A DNA stretch of 64,000 bases from Phycisphaerales bacterium (lineage in GTDB: Bacteria > Planctomycetota > Phycisphaerae > Sedimentisphaerales > Anaerobacaceae). The stretch lies in contig PMZJ01000025.1 of NCBI GenBank assembly GCA_003170415.1, positions 17,642 to 81,641 of the forward strand, written 5' to 3'. The translations under genes and the position numbers were made by a program. Positions 8,254-17,339 of this stretch are shown here, one piece after another. The notes under the pieces are model-generated. The model was not told the origin of the DNA and ran no database searches. It saw nothing but the letters and a program-made list of their open reading frames with translations. Every line of letters starts with the position of its first letter. Position 1 is the stretch's first letter.

Positions 8254-9879
8254 TTAATGACCCGCCAGTTTTTTAAACATTCTTGAACGAAGTATAATTG
8301 CCACAGTATTAAGACAGAGAATCAGCAGCACTAATGTTACGACCATCCCGAACTGGTTATGCGGCACCATAGCGGCCAGCTTATCGCCGACGGCCATATC
8401 GTAACTGCCGTAGGAAAGCGTGCGTGTCGGGTCAAATATGGACTTAGGCACCGGCCCAAGCGCAACCGCCCCCGTAAACAGGACCGGCGCCGTCTCGCCT
8501 GCAACCCTGCTCAAGCTCAGTATTACGCCCGTGAGAATCCCCGGCAGCGCCGCTGGCAGAGTTACTTTGACAAATGTGCGGAATCTGCTTGCTCCCAAAG
8601 CTAATGACGCTTCTTTGTAGGTCTGGGGCACGGCTCGTATCGCCTCCTCGCTTGCTCGTATCATAACCGGCAAGGTCAATACGGCCAGTGTCATCGAGGC
8701 GGCCAGGATGCATCCCTTTGAAGGCGCTCCAAAAAGCGGCAGGAAAAATAACACGAAAAACGCAAGCCCAAAAAGGCCGAAAACAATACTCGGGACGCCC
8801 GCGAGGGTATTTATGCTCATCCTGATAATTCTGATGACAAGATTATCAGATGCGCATTCCACCAGATAGGCGGCGGAAATAACGCCGAAAGGCACGACAA
8901 AAAGCATAGCGAGTATGGTTAATAAAAGTGTTCCGAGAATTTCGGGGCCGACGCCGCCGAAGTAATGGCCGGGAGTGCTGTCGTCTATGAAATATTGCCA
9001 GTAAAAAGTCGGTTTCGGCTTGAGCATTTCAGGCAGATTCTTCTGAATGTAAATGAAAAGGCCCTCAATCTCTGTGCCGGCAAACCTCTGCGAACGAGGC
9101 GTGAGACGTTTGACCATCGGCTGTCCTGGTCCCTGCTTAATCCATTCCTCATACCAGCACAGTTGGCCAAGCAGCTTTTGTGCCAGGTCCCAGCGTGTGG
9201 CCCCAAAACGATTCATCATCAAAGCCGGCGTTGCTGTTCCAGGCGCGGGACCCAATAGTTCGGTTAAAATATCTTCTACCTGCCGAATTTCCTGATAATA
9301 TCTTTGTCTTTCGGCAAGATTAATCCCGTGTATGTCTTTGCTATACTGTTCGGCAAGCCCAATGAGACCCGCTGCGGAAGTATTCTTAAACCGCGGGTCG
9401 TCTTTGAAGTTGAGGACGTATGCTAAGGATTCGTTCACTTCCGCCGCGTTCGAGCTTGCGAAAGCCGATTCGAGCCGGTCGCGAATCTGTCTTGTAACAG
9501 ACCTTAACTCGGCGACTTCCTCTGCGGTTCGGTCTGTTTGCCGGAGGTCATTTCCGAACTGACGGTAAATTTGCTTTGCTTTGTCTATAAGGGCTTCGGA
9601 ATCGATACCACCTTTGAATTTTTCGATTGTGCTGTAAATTTTCGCCCGTGCGATTTCCGCCTGTCTGCTTTCTGCTGCTATCTTGTCTTCATCGCCCCGG
9701 CCGAACAGCACTAATTGCATCTTTCTGAATTCGACTGTCCCCTTGAACGCGACCGCTGAACCTCCGCGCCAAAGCATCGGCCCCAGCACGCCTGCCAGCA
9801 CCAGGCACAGGCAAACCACCGAAGCTCCCGCAACAACGGTGAATATCTTGTCTATCGCAATTCGGATACCGGGTCTCAT
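8254..9879 (-). CDS. pstA: Phosphate ABC transporter permease PstA with large periplasmic insert
   Basis: The protein has 541 residues, about twice a usual PstA. A first membrane helix (about residues 12-38) is followed by roughly 270 hydrophilic, helix-rich residues. The canonical permease core then starts around residue 310 (GPEILGTLLLTILAMLFVVP). The EAA loop for contact with PstB is EASLALGASRFRTFVKVTLP. The extra segment is predicted periplasmic and resembles no domain I know. The ATG overlaps the pstC stop (ATGA), so the two permeases are translationally coupled. Confidence 0.92.
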   Translation of the reverse strand: MRPGIRIAIDKIFTVVAGASVVCLCLVLAGVLGPMLWRGGSAVAFKGTVEFRKMQLVLFGRGDEDKIAAESRQAEIARAKIYSTIEKFKGGIDSEALIDKAKQIYRQFGNDLRQTDRTAEEVAELRSVTRQIRDRLESAFASSNAAEVNESLAYVLNFKDDPRFKNTSAAGLIGLAEQYSKDIHGINLAERQRYYQEIRQVEDILTELLGPAPGTATPALMMNRFGATRWDLAQKLLGQLCWYEEWIKQGPGQPMVKRLTPRSQRFAGTEIEGLFIYIQKNLPEMLKPKPTFYWQYFIDDSTPGHYFGGVGPEILGTLLLTILAMLFVVPFGVISAAYLVECASDNLVIRIIRMSINTLAGVPSIVFGLFGLAFFVLFFLPLFGAPSKGCILAASMTLAVLTLPVMIRASEEAIRAVPQTYKEASLALGASRFRTFVKVTLPAALPGILTGVILSLSRVAGETAPVLFTGAVALGPVPKSIFDPTRTLSYGSYDMAVGDKLAAMVPHNQFGMVVTLVLLILCLNTVAIILRSRMFKKLAGH

Positions 9880-10823
9880 CAGCGTTTCCCGCCCGCTTGT
9901 TTGGCTCGTATAAGAAAATATTCGCTAACCATATTCAGGCACAAAATTATAACTAGCAGCAGCAATCCCGCGGCAAAAAGAGCCCTGTAATGAGGGGAGC
10001 CCTTTTCTGTTTCGCCCATATCGCCCGCGATTGTCGCCGTCAGCGTCCGAACCGATTGCGACAAATCCCACCACGGGCTCGGTATCTGCGCGGCGTTTCC
10101 CGACGCCATCCACACGACCATCGTCTCACCGATTGCCCTCATCATTCCAAGCACTATCCCGGCGATTATTCCGCTGTGTGCGGCCGGTATAACAACTTTG
10201 AAAATCGTCTCCATCCGCGTCGCGCCGCACCCGTATGATGCCTCTCTCAATTCCCGTCCTACCGCTGAGATTGAATCTTCCGAAACACTTATTATCGTGG
10301 GTAACGCCATCACCGCCAGAATAAGCGACGCGTTAAGGGCGTTGGTCCCGGTTGAAAATCCGAACTTTTCCTGCATCCACGGAGCCAGAACCATCACCGC
10401 GAAAAAACCGTAAGCAACCGACGGTATCGCCGCGAGAATCTCAATAATCGGCTTTATGATGTTCCTGATTTTCATCGAAACAATATCGCTCAGGAAAACC
10501 GCGGCTAAAATACCAACCGGCACGGCAAATATAATCGAGACAATTGTTACGTATCCGGAACCCACAAGTAACGCGAGCGTCCCGAATTTAGGGGGGACCG
10601 CTTCGGGATACCAAGCTGTGCTTGTGAGAAACTCTTTTATGCTGAATTTGGCGAGAAACGGCATCGCTTCCCTGACTACGAACAGGAAAATCAGAAACAC
10701 CGCCAAGACAGAGGTGCATGTAACAAGAAAAAGGGCCGTCCGGCCGAGGTGAAGTGTAAGGAAACCCCTCATATCCTCGGTTGGTGTAAGCACCAGCGGC
10801 CGATGTAAATCGGCCGCCGGCAC
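9879..10823 (-). CDS. pstC: Phosphate ABC transporter permease PstC
   Basis: The protein has up to 314 residues and six predicted membrane helices. The EAA loop EASYGCGATRMETIFKVVIP contacts PstB. With PstA it forms the inner-membrane channel for phosphate. The frame opens with GTG at 10823, but a strong stem-loop covers codons 3-9 of that version. The ATG at 10772 (MRGFLTLHLG) may be the true start, although its GAGG lies very close to it. Either start leaves the membrane core complete. Confidence 0.93.
   Translation of the reverse strand: MPAADLHRPLVLTPTEDMRGFLTLHLGRTALFLVTCTSVLAVFLIFLFVVREAMPFLAKFSIKEFLTSTAWYPEAVPPKFGTLALLVGSGYVTIVSIIFAVPVGILAAVFLSDIVSMKIRNIIKPIIEILAAIPSVAYGFFAVMVLAPWMQEKFGFSTGTNALNASLILAVMALPTIISVSEDSISAVGRELREASYGCGATRMETIFKVVIPAAHSGIIAGIVLGMMRAIGETMVVWMASGNAAQIPSPWWDLSQSVRTLTATIAGDMGETEKGSPHYRALFAAGLLLLVIILCLNMVSEYFLIRAKQAGGKR
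10796..10817 (-). promoter_or_regulatory. Stem-loop between pstS and the pstC core
   Basis: GCGGCCGAT and ATCGGCCGC (10796-10804 and 10809-10817) form a perfect 9-bp stem with a 4-nt loop and no T-run. In transporter operons such hairpins often protect the upstream mRNA for the binding protein, giving more PstS than permease. That role here is inference. Confidence 0.5.
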
Positions 10824-10883
10824 TAACGTGTCTAATAAAGTTCCCCGCTTTGCTTTAATCGCTGAACTCCCAACAACAGGTAA

Positions 10884-11702
10884 TTAGTAATTCGTCACAG
10901 GAACAAATCCCTTCGCCAAAATAATTTCCTGGCCCTTTTCGGTCAGATAGAACGTGCAAAACTTAAAGACCGTTGACCCAAGTTTTGGATAGCCATTCGT
11001 GAACATAAACAAAGGTCTCGATACAGGGTAAGTGCCGTTTGAAATGGTCTGCTTTGTCGGCGCAATTCCGTCGATTTTCAACGCCTTGACGTCGGCATCA
11101 ACGAAACCAAGACCTACGTAGCCGATTGCCCCGGTGGTGGTCTTGACCCTGGCTTGTGCCTGCGGATTCGAGTTGACGTATTCGACGTTACTGGCCAGCT
11201 TTTCCTCGTTCATAATCTTATCGTTGAACGTTTCGTATGTTCCCGACGATGTGTCTCTGCTGACAATCACTATCTCCGCATCGGGACCGCCTATTTCTTT
11301 CCAGTTCTTGATTTTGCCTGCGTAAATATCACGCACCTGGGCCGTAGTCAGTGCGCTTACGGTATTCGACGGATGCACGATAATACATACGCCGTCCATA
11401 GCAATCGCGTGTGCGACCGGGAACACGTTTTTTGCCACGGCGCTTTGGAACTCCTTATCCTTCATAAACCTGCTCATAGTGGCTATGTCGCACCGGCTGT
11501 CTAACAACGCGGCCGCTCCGTCGCCGGACCCCGTCTTCTTGACGGTAATCTCAAGACCGGGGTTTGTCCTCATAAAATACTCCGCGAAAGCATCCGCAAT
11601 TGGCCCGACGGTCGTGGAACCTTCAATCTGCAGCGTTTCCGCCCGCACCTGACCGGTGACTGCGAGCGCCAACAAAACCAAACTACATACTAATCTCTTC
11701 AT
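10884..11702 (-). CDS. pstS: Phosphate-binding protein PstS
   Basis: The protein has 272 residues, with a signal peptide of about 21 (MKRLVCSLVLLALAVTGQVR, then A). IEGSTTVGPIADAFAEYF at the mature N-terminus and SRDTSSGTYETF are the phosphate-loop motifs of the short PstS family. It captures phosphate in the periplasm for PstCAB. AAGGAG precedes the ATG. It is the first gene of the operon pstS-pstC-pstA-pstB-phoU, directly behind the clearest PhoB box in the window. Confidence 0.95.
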   Translation of the reverse strand: MKRLVCSLVLLALAVTGQVRAETLQIEGSTTVGPIADAFAEYFMRTNPGLEITVKKTGSGDGAAALLDSRCDIATMSRFMKDKEFQSAVAKNVFPVAHAIAMDGVCIIVHPSNTVSALTTAQVRDIYAGKIKNWKEIGGPDAEIVIVSRDTSSGTYETFNDKIMNEEKLASNVEYVNSNPQAQARVKTTTGAIGYVGLGFVDADVKALKIDGIAPTKQTISNGTYPVSRPLFMFTNGYPKLGSTVFKFCTFYLTEKGQEIILAKGFVPVTNY

Positions 11703-11723
11703 TTTTTTGTCTCCTTCTGACTT

Positions 11724-11776
11724 AATTTACGCGAACATTGTTAGAATTACGTTAATAAACGGTTAAACTTTCGTTA
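11724..11776 (-). promoter_or_regulatory. Predicted PhoB box and -10 of pstS
   Basis: On the minus strand TAAC occurs four times exactly 11 bp apart (complement GTTA at 11773, 11762, 11751, 11740). Ten nt after the last unit comes TAAATT (11729-11724), the predicted -10. This is the least degenerate copy of the motif and defines the consensus used for the other sites. Confidence 0.8.
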
Positions 11777-11789
11777 GGGCGGGCTGCCG

Positions 11790-13061
11790 CTAAAACTTGA
11801 ACACCAGGTCCGCCTGCAGCCGGCGATATTTATCGTTTGTGGTTATATTTTCATCGATGAAGTAGGTCAGGGCGGTCTGGAAATTCTTCGCTAATTGATA
11901 GGTGAAGTTAAACCAGTGCCCCCTGGCATTTGTGCCGCCGCCGTTGAAATCCGAATCGTTGAATTGGCCTACCACGGCATCGGACTGAACTTCGCGATAG
12001 TTATAGCCGAGTTGCCATGAGCCGGGGTCTTTGGCCTTGTTGAACGTCGTACCGATAAGCCAGGCATTGTTATGTGAACCGGGCGCATCCGTGTTATGAG
12101 CAACATCACCATACACTGCGACCGGATAATCCGCGATTTTAGTGCCGTATTCCGCGAATCCTTCGACGATGTCATAACCATATCTGTAATCTCCGGCCAC
12201 TGGGGCTGAGGTGTTGCCGAATAAGCTGTACTTGCCCCACAGCGAGCTAACGTTGGGCTCATCTTTGATATTGCCATAGGTGTAATAACTCATACCCCCT
12301 AACAGATAGCTCTTGTCCTCGAACGTATTCTTTAGATAACCCTGTATCCCCCACAGCGATGTAGAAGCCGAAACTGCAGTATCAGGATTATCGGGATTTC
12401 CAACCCAGAATCCGCCGCCGTTGATATATGCCTTTAACGAATCGCTAATCGGCAGTTCGTATTTGGCCGCCAGTCCTTCAGGATTCAAATCGTCATCCCA
12501 GATTAACTGGTTGCTGCCGACACGGTAGAAGGGCTGGGGCATTTTGCCGCCTATGAAGTCAAAACCCTTTATATCTTTAGGATGCCAGTCAAAATACGCC
12601 TGGTCTAACCAAATCGGTTTCTTGCTGAAAGCATCCCCCTCGGTCTGGTTTGTAGAAGTAGGGTCGCCGTTTGACCCGCTGGCTAAACGGAATCCAACGT
12701 CAACCTCGTCATTGACTTTATCGTAAATTCCAATCCTGGCGCGAAGCCGATTTCTTTCGTAGCTGTTGCCTGCCCATTTGCCGCTTTTCTGTGAATCAAT
12801 CCCCTCGTAGCGGTATCGCAAATCACCGCTGATTTTCATGTTTTCCACCCACTTCATACTGTCCGGCACCGTAGATTTCTTCTCTACGGCCTTATTGACC
12901 TCCTCGGCGACGACCTTCTTCTGCTGCGCTTCCATCTGGTCAATCCTGGCCTGCAAATCAGCGAGTTGCTTCTTCATATCGCTGATGTCGTCTGCCTTTA
13001 CGCTACAGGCGAAAACCAGGCCCAGCAGCAGACACCCACAAATCATCCTTAACTTACTCAT
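11790..13061 (-). CDS. Putative outer-membrane porin (phosphate-regulated)
   Basis: The protein has 423 residues. A signal peptide (MSKLRMICGCLLLGLVFACS, then VKA) is followed by a coiled coil of about 30 residues (ISDMKKQLADLQARIDQMEA). The rest is a beta-rich barrel with alternating aromatic strands ending in LVFKF, a C-terminal Phe as in outer-membrane proteins. It fits the putative-porin family found in planctomycetes. A GGAGG site supports the ATG at 13061 rather than the one at 13076. With a PhoB box upstream and pstS downstream, a role in phosphate or polyphosphate uptake across the outer membrane is likely but inferred. Confidence 0.85.
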   Translation of the reverse strand: MSKLRMICGCLLLGLVFACSVKADDISDMKKQLADLQARIDQMEAQQKKVVAEEVNKAVEKKSTVPDSMKWVENMKISGDLRYRYEGIDSQKSGKWAGNSYERNRLRARIGIYDKVNDEVDVGFRLASGSNGDPTSTNQTEGDAFSKKPIWLDQAYFDWHPKDIKGFDFIGGKMPQPFYRVGSNQLIWDDDLNPEGLAAKYELPISDSLKAYINGGGFWVGNPDNPDTAVSASTSLWGIQGYLKNTFEDKSYLLGGMSYYTYGNIKDEPNVSSLWGKYSLFGNTSAPVAGDYRYGYDIVEGFAEYGTKIADYPVAVYGDVAHNTDAPGSHNNAWLIGTTFNKAKDPGSWQLGYNYREVQSDAVVGQFNDSDFNGGGTNARGHWFNFTYQLAKNFQTALTYFIDENITTNDKYRRLQADLVFKF

Positions 13062-13147
13062 TACTCGTACCTCCATAAAAAAACTCCTTTATTACTTGAA
13101 CGCTGACCCGAGACCACCCCGGATGGCGTCGTACCCGTTTAGGTAGA

Positions 13148-13200
13148 ATATTATTTTAGCTTCGCTAAAGGCCTGTTAAATTGATGTTAGAATTGCGTTA
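13148..13200 (-). promoter_or_regulatory. Predicted PhoB box and -10 of the porin gene
   Basis: On the minus strand TAAC, TAAC, TAAC and TAGC lie exactly 11 bp apart (complement starts 13197, 13186, 13175, 13164). Ten nt later comes TAATAT (13153-13148), the predicted -10. The fourth unit is degenerate. It sits between the phoR stop and the porin start. Confidence 0.75.
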
Positions 13201-13242
13201 ATTAAGGAAAGTTAAGTAATTTAGAATAAGTCGAGAAAATAC

Positions 13243-15015
13243 CTATCTAATAGGCAGGTGAATAGTGAAGGTGCTGCCCTGGCCGGGGGTGCTTTCGACA
13301 GAAACCCTCCCGCCGTGAAGATTGGTGATATGTTTGACTATCGCAAGGCCAAGCCCCGTCCCGCCGAGTTTTCTGCTGCGGGCCTTATCGACAACGTAGA
13401 ACCGCTCGAATATGCGTGAAAGATGGCTCTTTTCTATGCCGCAACCCGAATCATTCACCGCGATAATCACTTCATTTTCGGTTGCGTGTGCGATTATCTG
13501 AATCGTGCTTCCAGCGGAACTGTATTTAATAGCGTTATCAACGAGATTCAAAACCGCCTGCTCGAGCAAAGTCGGATTTATCATCGCCTCCAAATCGTCA
13601 TCGCAATTAATCTCGACTTTGATTTTCTTGTCGCTCGCCTTCGGGCCGGAAAGCTCAACTGCCGATTCGAGAACAGACCTGACCTTCAAATGCTCCCTCG
13701 CAATCATCCTCGTCTGGCCGTTTTCTTCCAGGCGGGACAAACTCAGTAAATCCTCGATAATCGCCATCAATCTGTCGGTATGGCCCGCTATAATGGTGAG
13801 AAATCGTCGCGCCTGTTCGGGTTCGTTAATGGCGCCGTCCAAGAGTGTCTCAACAAATCCTTTGATGGAAGTAATCGGCGTTCTCAGCTCGTGAGAGACG
13901 TTGGCCACAAAGTCGCGCCTGATATTTTCCAGCCGCTGCATCCTCGTCATATCGCTCAAGACGATAACGGCCCCGCTTTTATTGCCCTGATGGTCGGTAA
14001 GGTATGTGCCTCTGGCTCGCAGCGAAACGGGCTTCTCTGCCGACAGAGTAATATCCTCTTCGGTTGGCGCAGAGGACATCAGGGTATATCGCATAAATCG
14101 CTGAATATCCACGTTCCTGATTGTCTCTTCGATACTGTGTTCCGTAGCCGAGACGCCGTCTATCTCAAGAAGTTGTGCCGCTTTCTTATTGATACTCACG
14201 ACTCGTCCATCCGAATCGACAGCTATCACGCCCTCGGCCATGCTGCTCAAAATCGCTTCAAGCTGATTCTTCTGGTTTGTTATGGTTTCGATTGTCCCCT
14301 TGAGACGGTCTGCGGTTTCGTTGAGCGCTCCCGCAAGCTCGGCTAATTCCTCAGAGTCCGGCACAGGGACCCTGTGGTCTAACTGGCCGGCGGCAAACCG
14401 CTTTGCGGCGTCTTTCATTTGTTCGATGGGCCTGGTTATCTTGCGGGATACAACCAAAGTCACACCTGCCGCACAAACCGCCGCCCCCACCATTCCCCAG
14501 ATGATTTTTGCATAAATATCATTCAGTGCCTTGTCAACGGCGGTAACTGGAAGTGCCCCGCGAATTACAACTATGGTCTGCTCCTGCTCTTTGAGAGGCA
14601 CGGCGATATACATCATATTTTTGCCTAAGGTATCGCTGAATCGCACGCTCCTGCCGGTCTGCCCGTTCATTGCCTGCCTGAACTCAGGACGGTCCGCGTG
14701 ATTTTCCATTTTGGCCGGCTGCTGGTCCGAATCACCGACAACCCGGCCGTCAGGAAGTATCATCGTCAGCCGAATCCCGGCGGTTTGACCGAGCAATTTG
14801 CATAAATGGTCAACTTCGTCGAATTTCTTCTCGTCCAATGCGGTTAAAATATCCCGCTCTGCAAGCTCAGTCCTCGATTTAAGGTCCCTGGCAACCTCAT
14901 CGTAGTAAAACCAGCGGAACGAATAAGACGCATACCAGCTTAAAAGAACAAGCGCAAGGATAGTAATTATCAGGTAGGGAAGGTAAAGCTGCCAAAGCAG
15001 ACGCCTTTTCGCCAT
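13243..15015 (-). CDS. phoR: Phosphate regulon sensor histidine kinase PhoR
   Basis: The protein has 590 residues. It has an N-terminal membrane helix, an extracytoplasmic sensor of about 130 residues, and a second helix near 165-187. HAMP (RKITRPIEQMKDAAKRFAAG) and a PAS domain (LEAILSSMAEGVIAVDSDGR) follow. HisKA has the phospho-accepting His near 374 (NVSHELRTPITSIKGF), and the HATPase has N, G1 and G2 boxes (LVDNAIKYS, DSGCGI, GGTGLGLAIVKHI). It phosphorylates PhoB when phosphate is low, under control of PstSCAB-PhoU. It starts 3 nt after the phoB stop. It is longer than E. coli PhoR because of the periplasmic sensor, as in Firmicutes-type PhoR. Confidence 0.93.
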   Translation of the reverse strand: MAKRRLLWQLYLPYLIITILALVLLSWYASYSFRWFYYDEVARDLKSRTELAERDILTALDEKKFDEVDHLCKLLGQTAGIRLTMILPDGRVVGDSDQQPAKMENHADRPEFRQAMNGQTGRSVRFSDTLGKNMMYIAVPLKEQEQTIVVIRGALPVTAVDKALNDIYAKIIWGMVGAAVCAAGVTLVVSRKITRPIEQMKDAAKRFAAGQLDHRVPVPDSEELAELAGALNETADRLKGTIETITNQKNQLEAILSSMAEGVIAVDSDGRVVSINKKAAQLLEIDGVSATEHSIEETIRNVDIQRFMRYTLMSSAPTEEDITLSAEKPVSLRARGTYLTDHQGNKSGAVIVLSDMTRMQRLENIRRDFVANVSHELRTPITSIKGFVETLLDGAINEPEQARRFLTIIAGHTDRLMAIIEDLLSLSRLEENGQTRMIAREHLKVRSVLESAVELSGPKASDKKIKVEINCDDDLEAMINPTLLEQAVLNLVDNAIKYSSAGSTIQIIAHATENEVIIAVNDSGCGIEKSHLSRIFERFYVVDKARSRKLGGTGLGLAIVKHITNLHGGRVSVESTPGQGSTFTIHLPIR

Positions 15016-15018
15016 CCA

Positions 15019-15702
15019 TTAGTCCTTGAAACGATAGCCCACGCCTCTTACGGTCTCAATGTATTTTCCGAACTGGCCGAGCTTGCGCCGCAACGACACA
15101 ATCTGCACATCCACGGCCCGGTCGGTCACAACATAATTGCTCCCGCGAATCGCGTCAACTATATTGTATCTGCTCAGCACTAATCCCGGTTTCCTCGCCA
15201 GCGTATAAAGAATCATAAACTCCGTAAAAGTAAGTTCTACCAGCTTGTTTTTGAGTTTCACCTCGTATCGGGCTGGGTCTATGGTCAGGTCGTGAATCTT
15301 GACGGGCGTATTTTCCTGCTTTGCCGCTGTTGCCCTGTATAGAACCCGCCGCACCCTGGCAATAAGAACCTTGGGGCTAAACGGCTTTGTAACGTAATCA
15401 TCCGCGCCGACCTCCAGTCCGGAGACAACGTCGGACTCCTCACCTTTGGCGGTCAGCATTATTATAGGTATAGAGCTGGTTTTCGAGTCGGCCTTAAGCT
15501 GCCTGCAAACCTCGATACCGTCTATTCCCGGTAGCATACGGTCAAGCAGTATCGCGCTGGGCGGGTTGGCCTTTGCCTTTTTAATCGCCTCTTCGCCGGT
15601 AATGGCCGTTTCAACTTTGAATCCTTCTTTGTTGAAGTTGTAACGCACCAGCTCCAGCACATCTTCTTCGTCATCTACAGCAAGTATGCTTCCTCTGACC
15701 AC
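15019..15702 (-). CDS. phoB: Phosphate regulon response regulator PhoB
   Basis: The protein has 227 residues. Receiver domain: acidic pair D10/D11, phospho-acceptor D54 (LLDRMLPGIDG), the Thr in MLTAKGE and Lys in VTKPFSP. An OmpR/PhoB winged helix follows (FTEFMILYTLA, SRYNIVDAIRG, VDVQIVSLRRKLG, VRGVGYRF). It should bind the 11-bp direct repeats described here. The start is GTG with AAAGGGA upstream. It is cotranscribed with phoR and has its own PhoB-box-like array, suggesting autoregulation. Confidence 0.94.
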   Translation of the reverse strand: MVRGSILAVDDEEDVLELVRYNFNKEGFKVETAITGEEAIKKAKANPPSAILLDRMLPGIDGIEVCRQLKADSKTSSIPIIMLTAKGEESDVVSGLEVGADDYVTKPFSPKVLIARVRRVLYRATAAKQENTPVKIHDLTIDPARYEVKLKNKLVELTFTEFMILYTLARKPGLVLSRYNIVDAIRGSNYVVTDRAVDVQIVSLRRKLGQFGKYIETVRGVGYRFKD

Positions 15703-15731
15703 TTGTATCCCTTTCCCTGTGTTTTTTAACC

Positions 15732-15784
15732 AGTATCCGCCGCTTATGTTAGCAAATGATTAGTTTAATGCAAATTTTTTGTTA
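15732..15784 (-). promoter_or_regulatory. Predicted PhoB box and -10 of phoB-phoR (autoregulation)
   Basis: On the minus strand TAAC, TTGC, TAAT and TAAC lie 11 bp apart (complement starts 15781, 15770, 15759, 15748); the second unit is degenerate. Ten nt later comes GATACT (15737-15732), the predicted -10. Confidence 0.6.
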
Positions 15785-15882
15785 AGACGGGATTGCCGAG
15801 AAGTTGACGAAATTAGGCAGATTTGCTGAAAGATAAAAGGCAATACGCTTTTTGGATGCTGGTTCGACTCCAATTAAATCCG

Positions 15883-16170
15883 CTATACTGCTGCGAATTC
15901 CTGCTCCAGTTCGTCTTCCACGTTTATTAATGCTGGTTCATGAGATTTTATAATATGAACTGCCATCTCTTCAAATCCTTCGGACTCAAAGACGCAGTCA
16001 TAGCATTGCCAGAAATCTCCGTGAAAGACAGGCAGTTGTCGCCGGTGTTGTATAAGCTCAAAAAATATTTCAAGCTCCCTTTCATTAAAGAAGCCCGGGT
16101 GGACTATTCTCTCCGAAGATGAAATGCCAAAATCCGAACGTCGTTTAGGTGATACTGCCCTGATTTCCAT
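15883..16170 (-). CDS. Small protein with a single C2H2-type zinc finger
   Basis: The protein has 95 residues. C56-X2-C59-X12-H72-X4-H77 (CYDC ... HIIKSH) is a textbook C2H2 zinc-finger spacing. The N-terminus is basic and the C-terminus is acidic (NVEDELEQEF). A perfect GGAGG lies 7 nt before the ATG, so the gene is real. It sits between phoB and ppk2 with a predicted PhoB box upstream. A nucleic-acid or protein-binding regulator of the phosphate response is possible, as is a simple zinc-ribbon structural role. The function is unknown. Confidence 0.75.
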   Translation of the reverse strand: MEIRAVSPKRRSDFGISSSERIVHPGFFNERELEIFFELIQHRRQLPVFHGDFWQCYDCVFESEGFEEMAVHIIKSHEPALINVEDELEQEFAAV

Positions 16171-16250
16171 TTTTGAACCTCCTTAATGCGAATTAGCCAA
16201 ATAATCACGATAAATACTCAGGTTCTTATTACTATAGATTTTTAAGAGCT

Positions 16251-16303
16251 ACTGTAGAAATGGTGTGTTAAGATGATGTTAGATTCTGTTGTTTTTCGGA
16301 TTA
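16251..16303 (-). promoter_or_regulatory. Predicted PhoB box and -10 of the zinc-finger gene
   Basis: On the minus strand TAAT, a mismatched unit, TAAC and TAAC lie 11 bp apart (complement starts 16300, 16289, 16278, 16267). Ten nt later comes TACAGT (16256-16251), the predicted -10. It is orientated towards 15883-16170, not towards ppk2. Confidence 0.55.
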
Positions 16304-16455
16304 ATTGTTCAGCGTCTTACAATACTTGAGGATTCTTTCCCGTCCTTTTTGCCATATCACCTTAATAGGGGATAAGGCCGTATTACTTGTGTATTCGACT
16401 GTAATCGCAACCACTTTTGTGCCGATAATATTTTTAGCAATAAGAGGATTGACTT

Positions 16456-17265
16456 ATGAACCTTATAGAAAAACTAATGGTCAAACCCGGACATAAGGCA
16501 AAACTGGCTGACTGGGACCCGGATTGCACGGACAAATACGAAAACAAGGAACAGGCGATTCCTATAATGGATAAGTTGGCCGGCAGGATAGCGAAGCTGC
16601 AATACCTGCTCTTCGCGGAGAATAAGCGCGCGATACTTGTGGTGCTTCAGGCGATGGACGCCGGCGGCAAAGACGGAACAATCCGGACGGTGATGGGGCC
16701 GATGAATCCGCAGGGCTGTAAGGTTACGTCGTTCAAGAAACCGACGGACGAGGAGTTGGCGCACGATTTCCTGTGGCGTGTTCACAGGTTTGTGCCTCGC
16801 AGGGGCGAGGTGCGGATATTCAACCGTTCGCACTATGAGGATGTGCTGATTGTCCGCGTGCATAACCTTGTGCCTAAATCAATATGGTCGAGGCGATTCG
16901 AGCAGATAAATAATTTCGAAAAGCTGTTAGCTGAAAGTGATATTCACGTTATCAAGTTTTTCCTGCACATAAGCAAGAGCGAGCAGAAGAAGCGTTTCAA
17001 GGAACGCCTTGATGACCCGACAAAGAACTGGAAGGCCGAGCCCGGGGATTTCGAAGAGAGAAAATACTGGGAAGAATATACCAGGGCATACGAGGACGTG
17101 CTGACCAGATGCAGCACCGATTACGCCCCCTGGTACGTTATACCCGCCAATCACAAGTGGTTCAGAAACCTGTCAATTTCGCAAATACTGGTTCATGAAT
17201 TTGAGAAGTTAAAGATGAAATTTCCGGAACCCATATATGACGTTTCCAAGCTGAAGATAAAGTAG
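16456..17265 (+). CDS. ppk2: Polyphosphate kinase 2 family protein (polyphosphate:nucleotide phosphotransferase)
   Basis: The protein has 269 residues, a single PPK2 domain. Walker A is MDAGGKDGTI (K72) with N123-R-S-H-Y-E-D129 as the Walker B/lid region, and FFLHISKSEQKKRF is the conserved lid helix. The GKDGT form is that of the PPK2 groups that phosphorylate AMP and/or ADP from polyphosphate; the exact substrate cannot be read from sequence. GAGG precedes the ATG by about 9 nt. No PhoB box is seen in its own orientation. It stands between the zinc-finger gene and the polyphosphate operon. Confidence 0.9.
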   Translation: MNLIEKLMVKPGHKAKLADWDPDCTDKYENKEQAIPIMDKLAGRIAKLQYLLFAENKRAILVVLQAMDAGGKDGTIRTVMGPMNPQGCKVTSFKKPTDEELAHDFLWRVHRFVPRRGEVRIFNRSHYEDVLIVRVHNLVPKSIWSRRFEQINNFEKLLAESDIHVIKFFLHISKSEQKKRFKERLDDPTKNWKAEPGDFEERKYWEEYTRAYEDVLTRCSTDYAPWYVIPANHKWFRNLSISQILVHEFEKLKMKFPEPIYDVSKLKIK

Positions 17266-17339
17266 CGTTTTATCGCGGTTTGCCCTTTTAAGCTCCTGAA
17301 GCGGGGTTTTATAAGCTATGCTTCGGCAAAGAACGTTCC

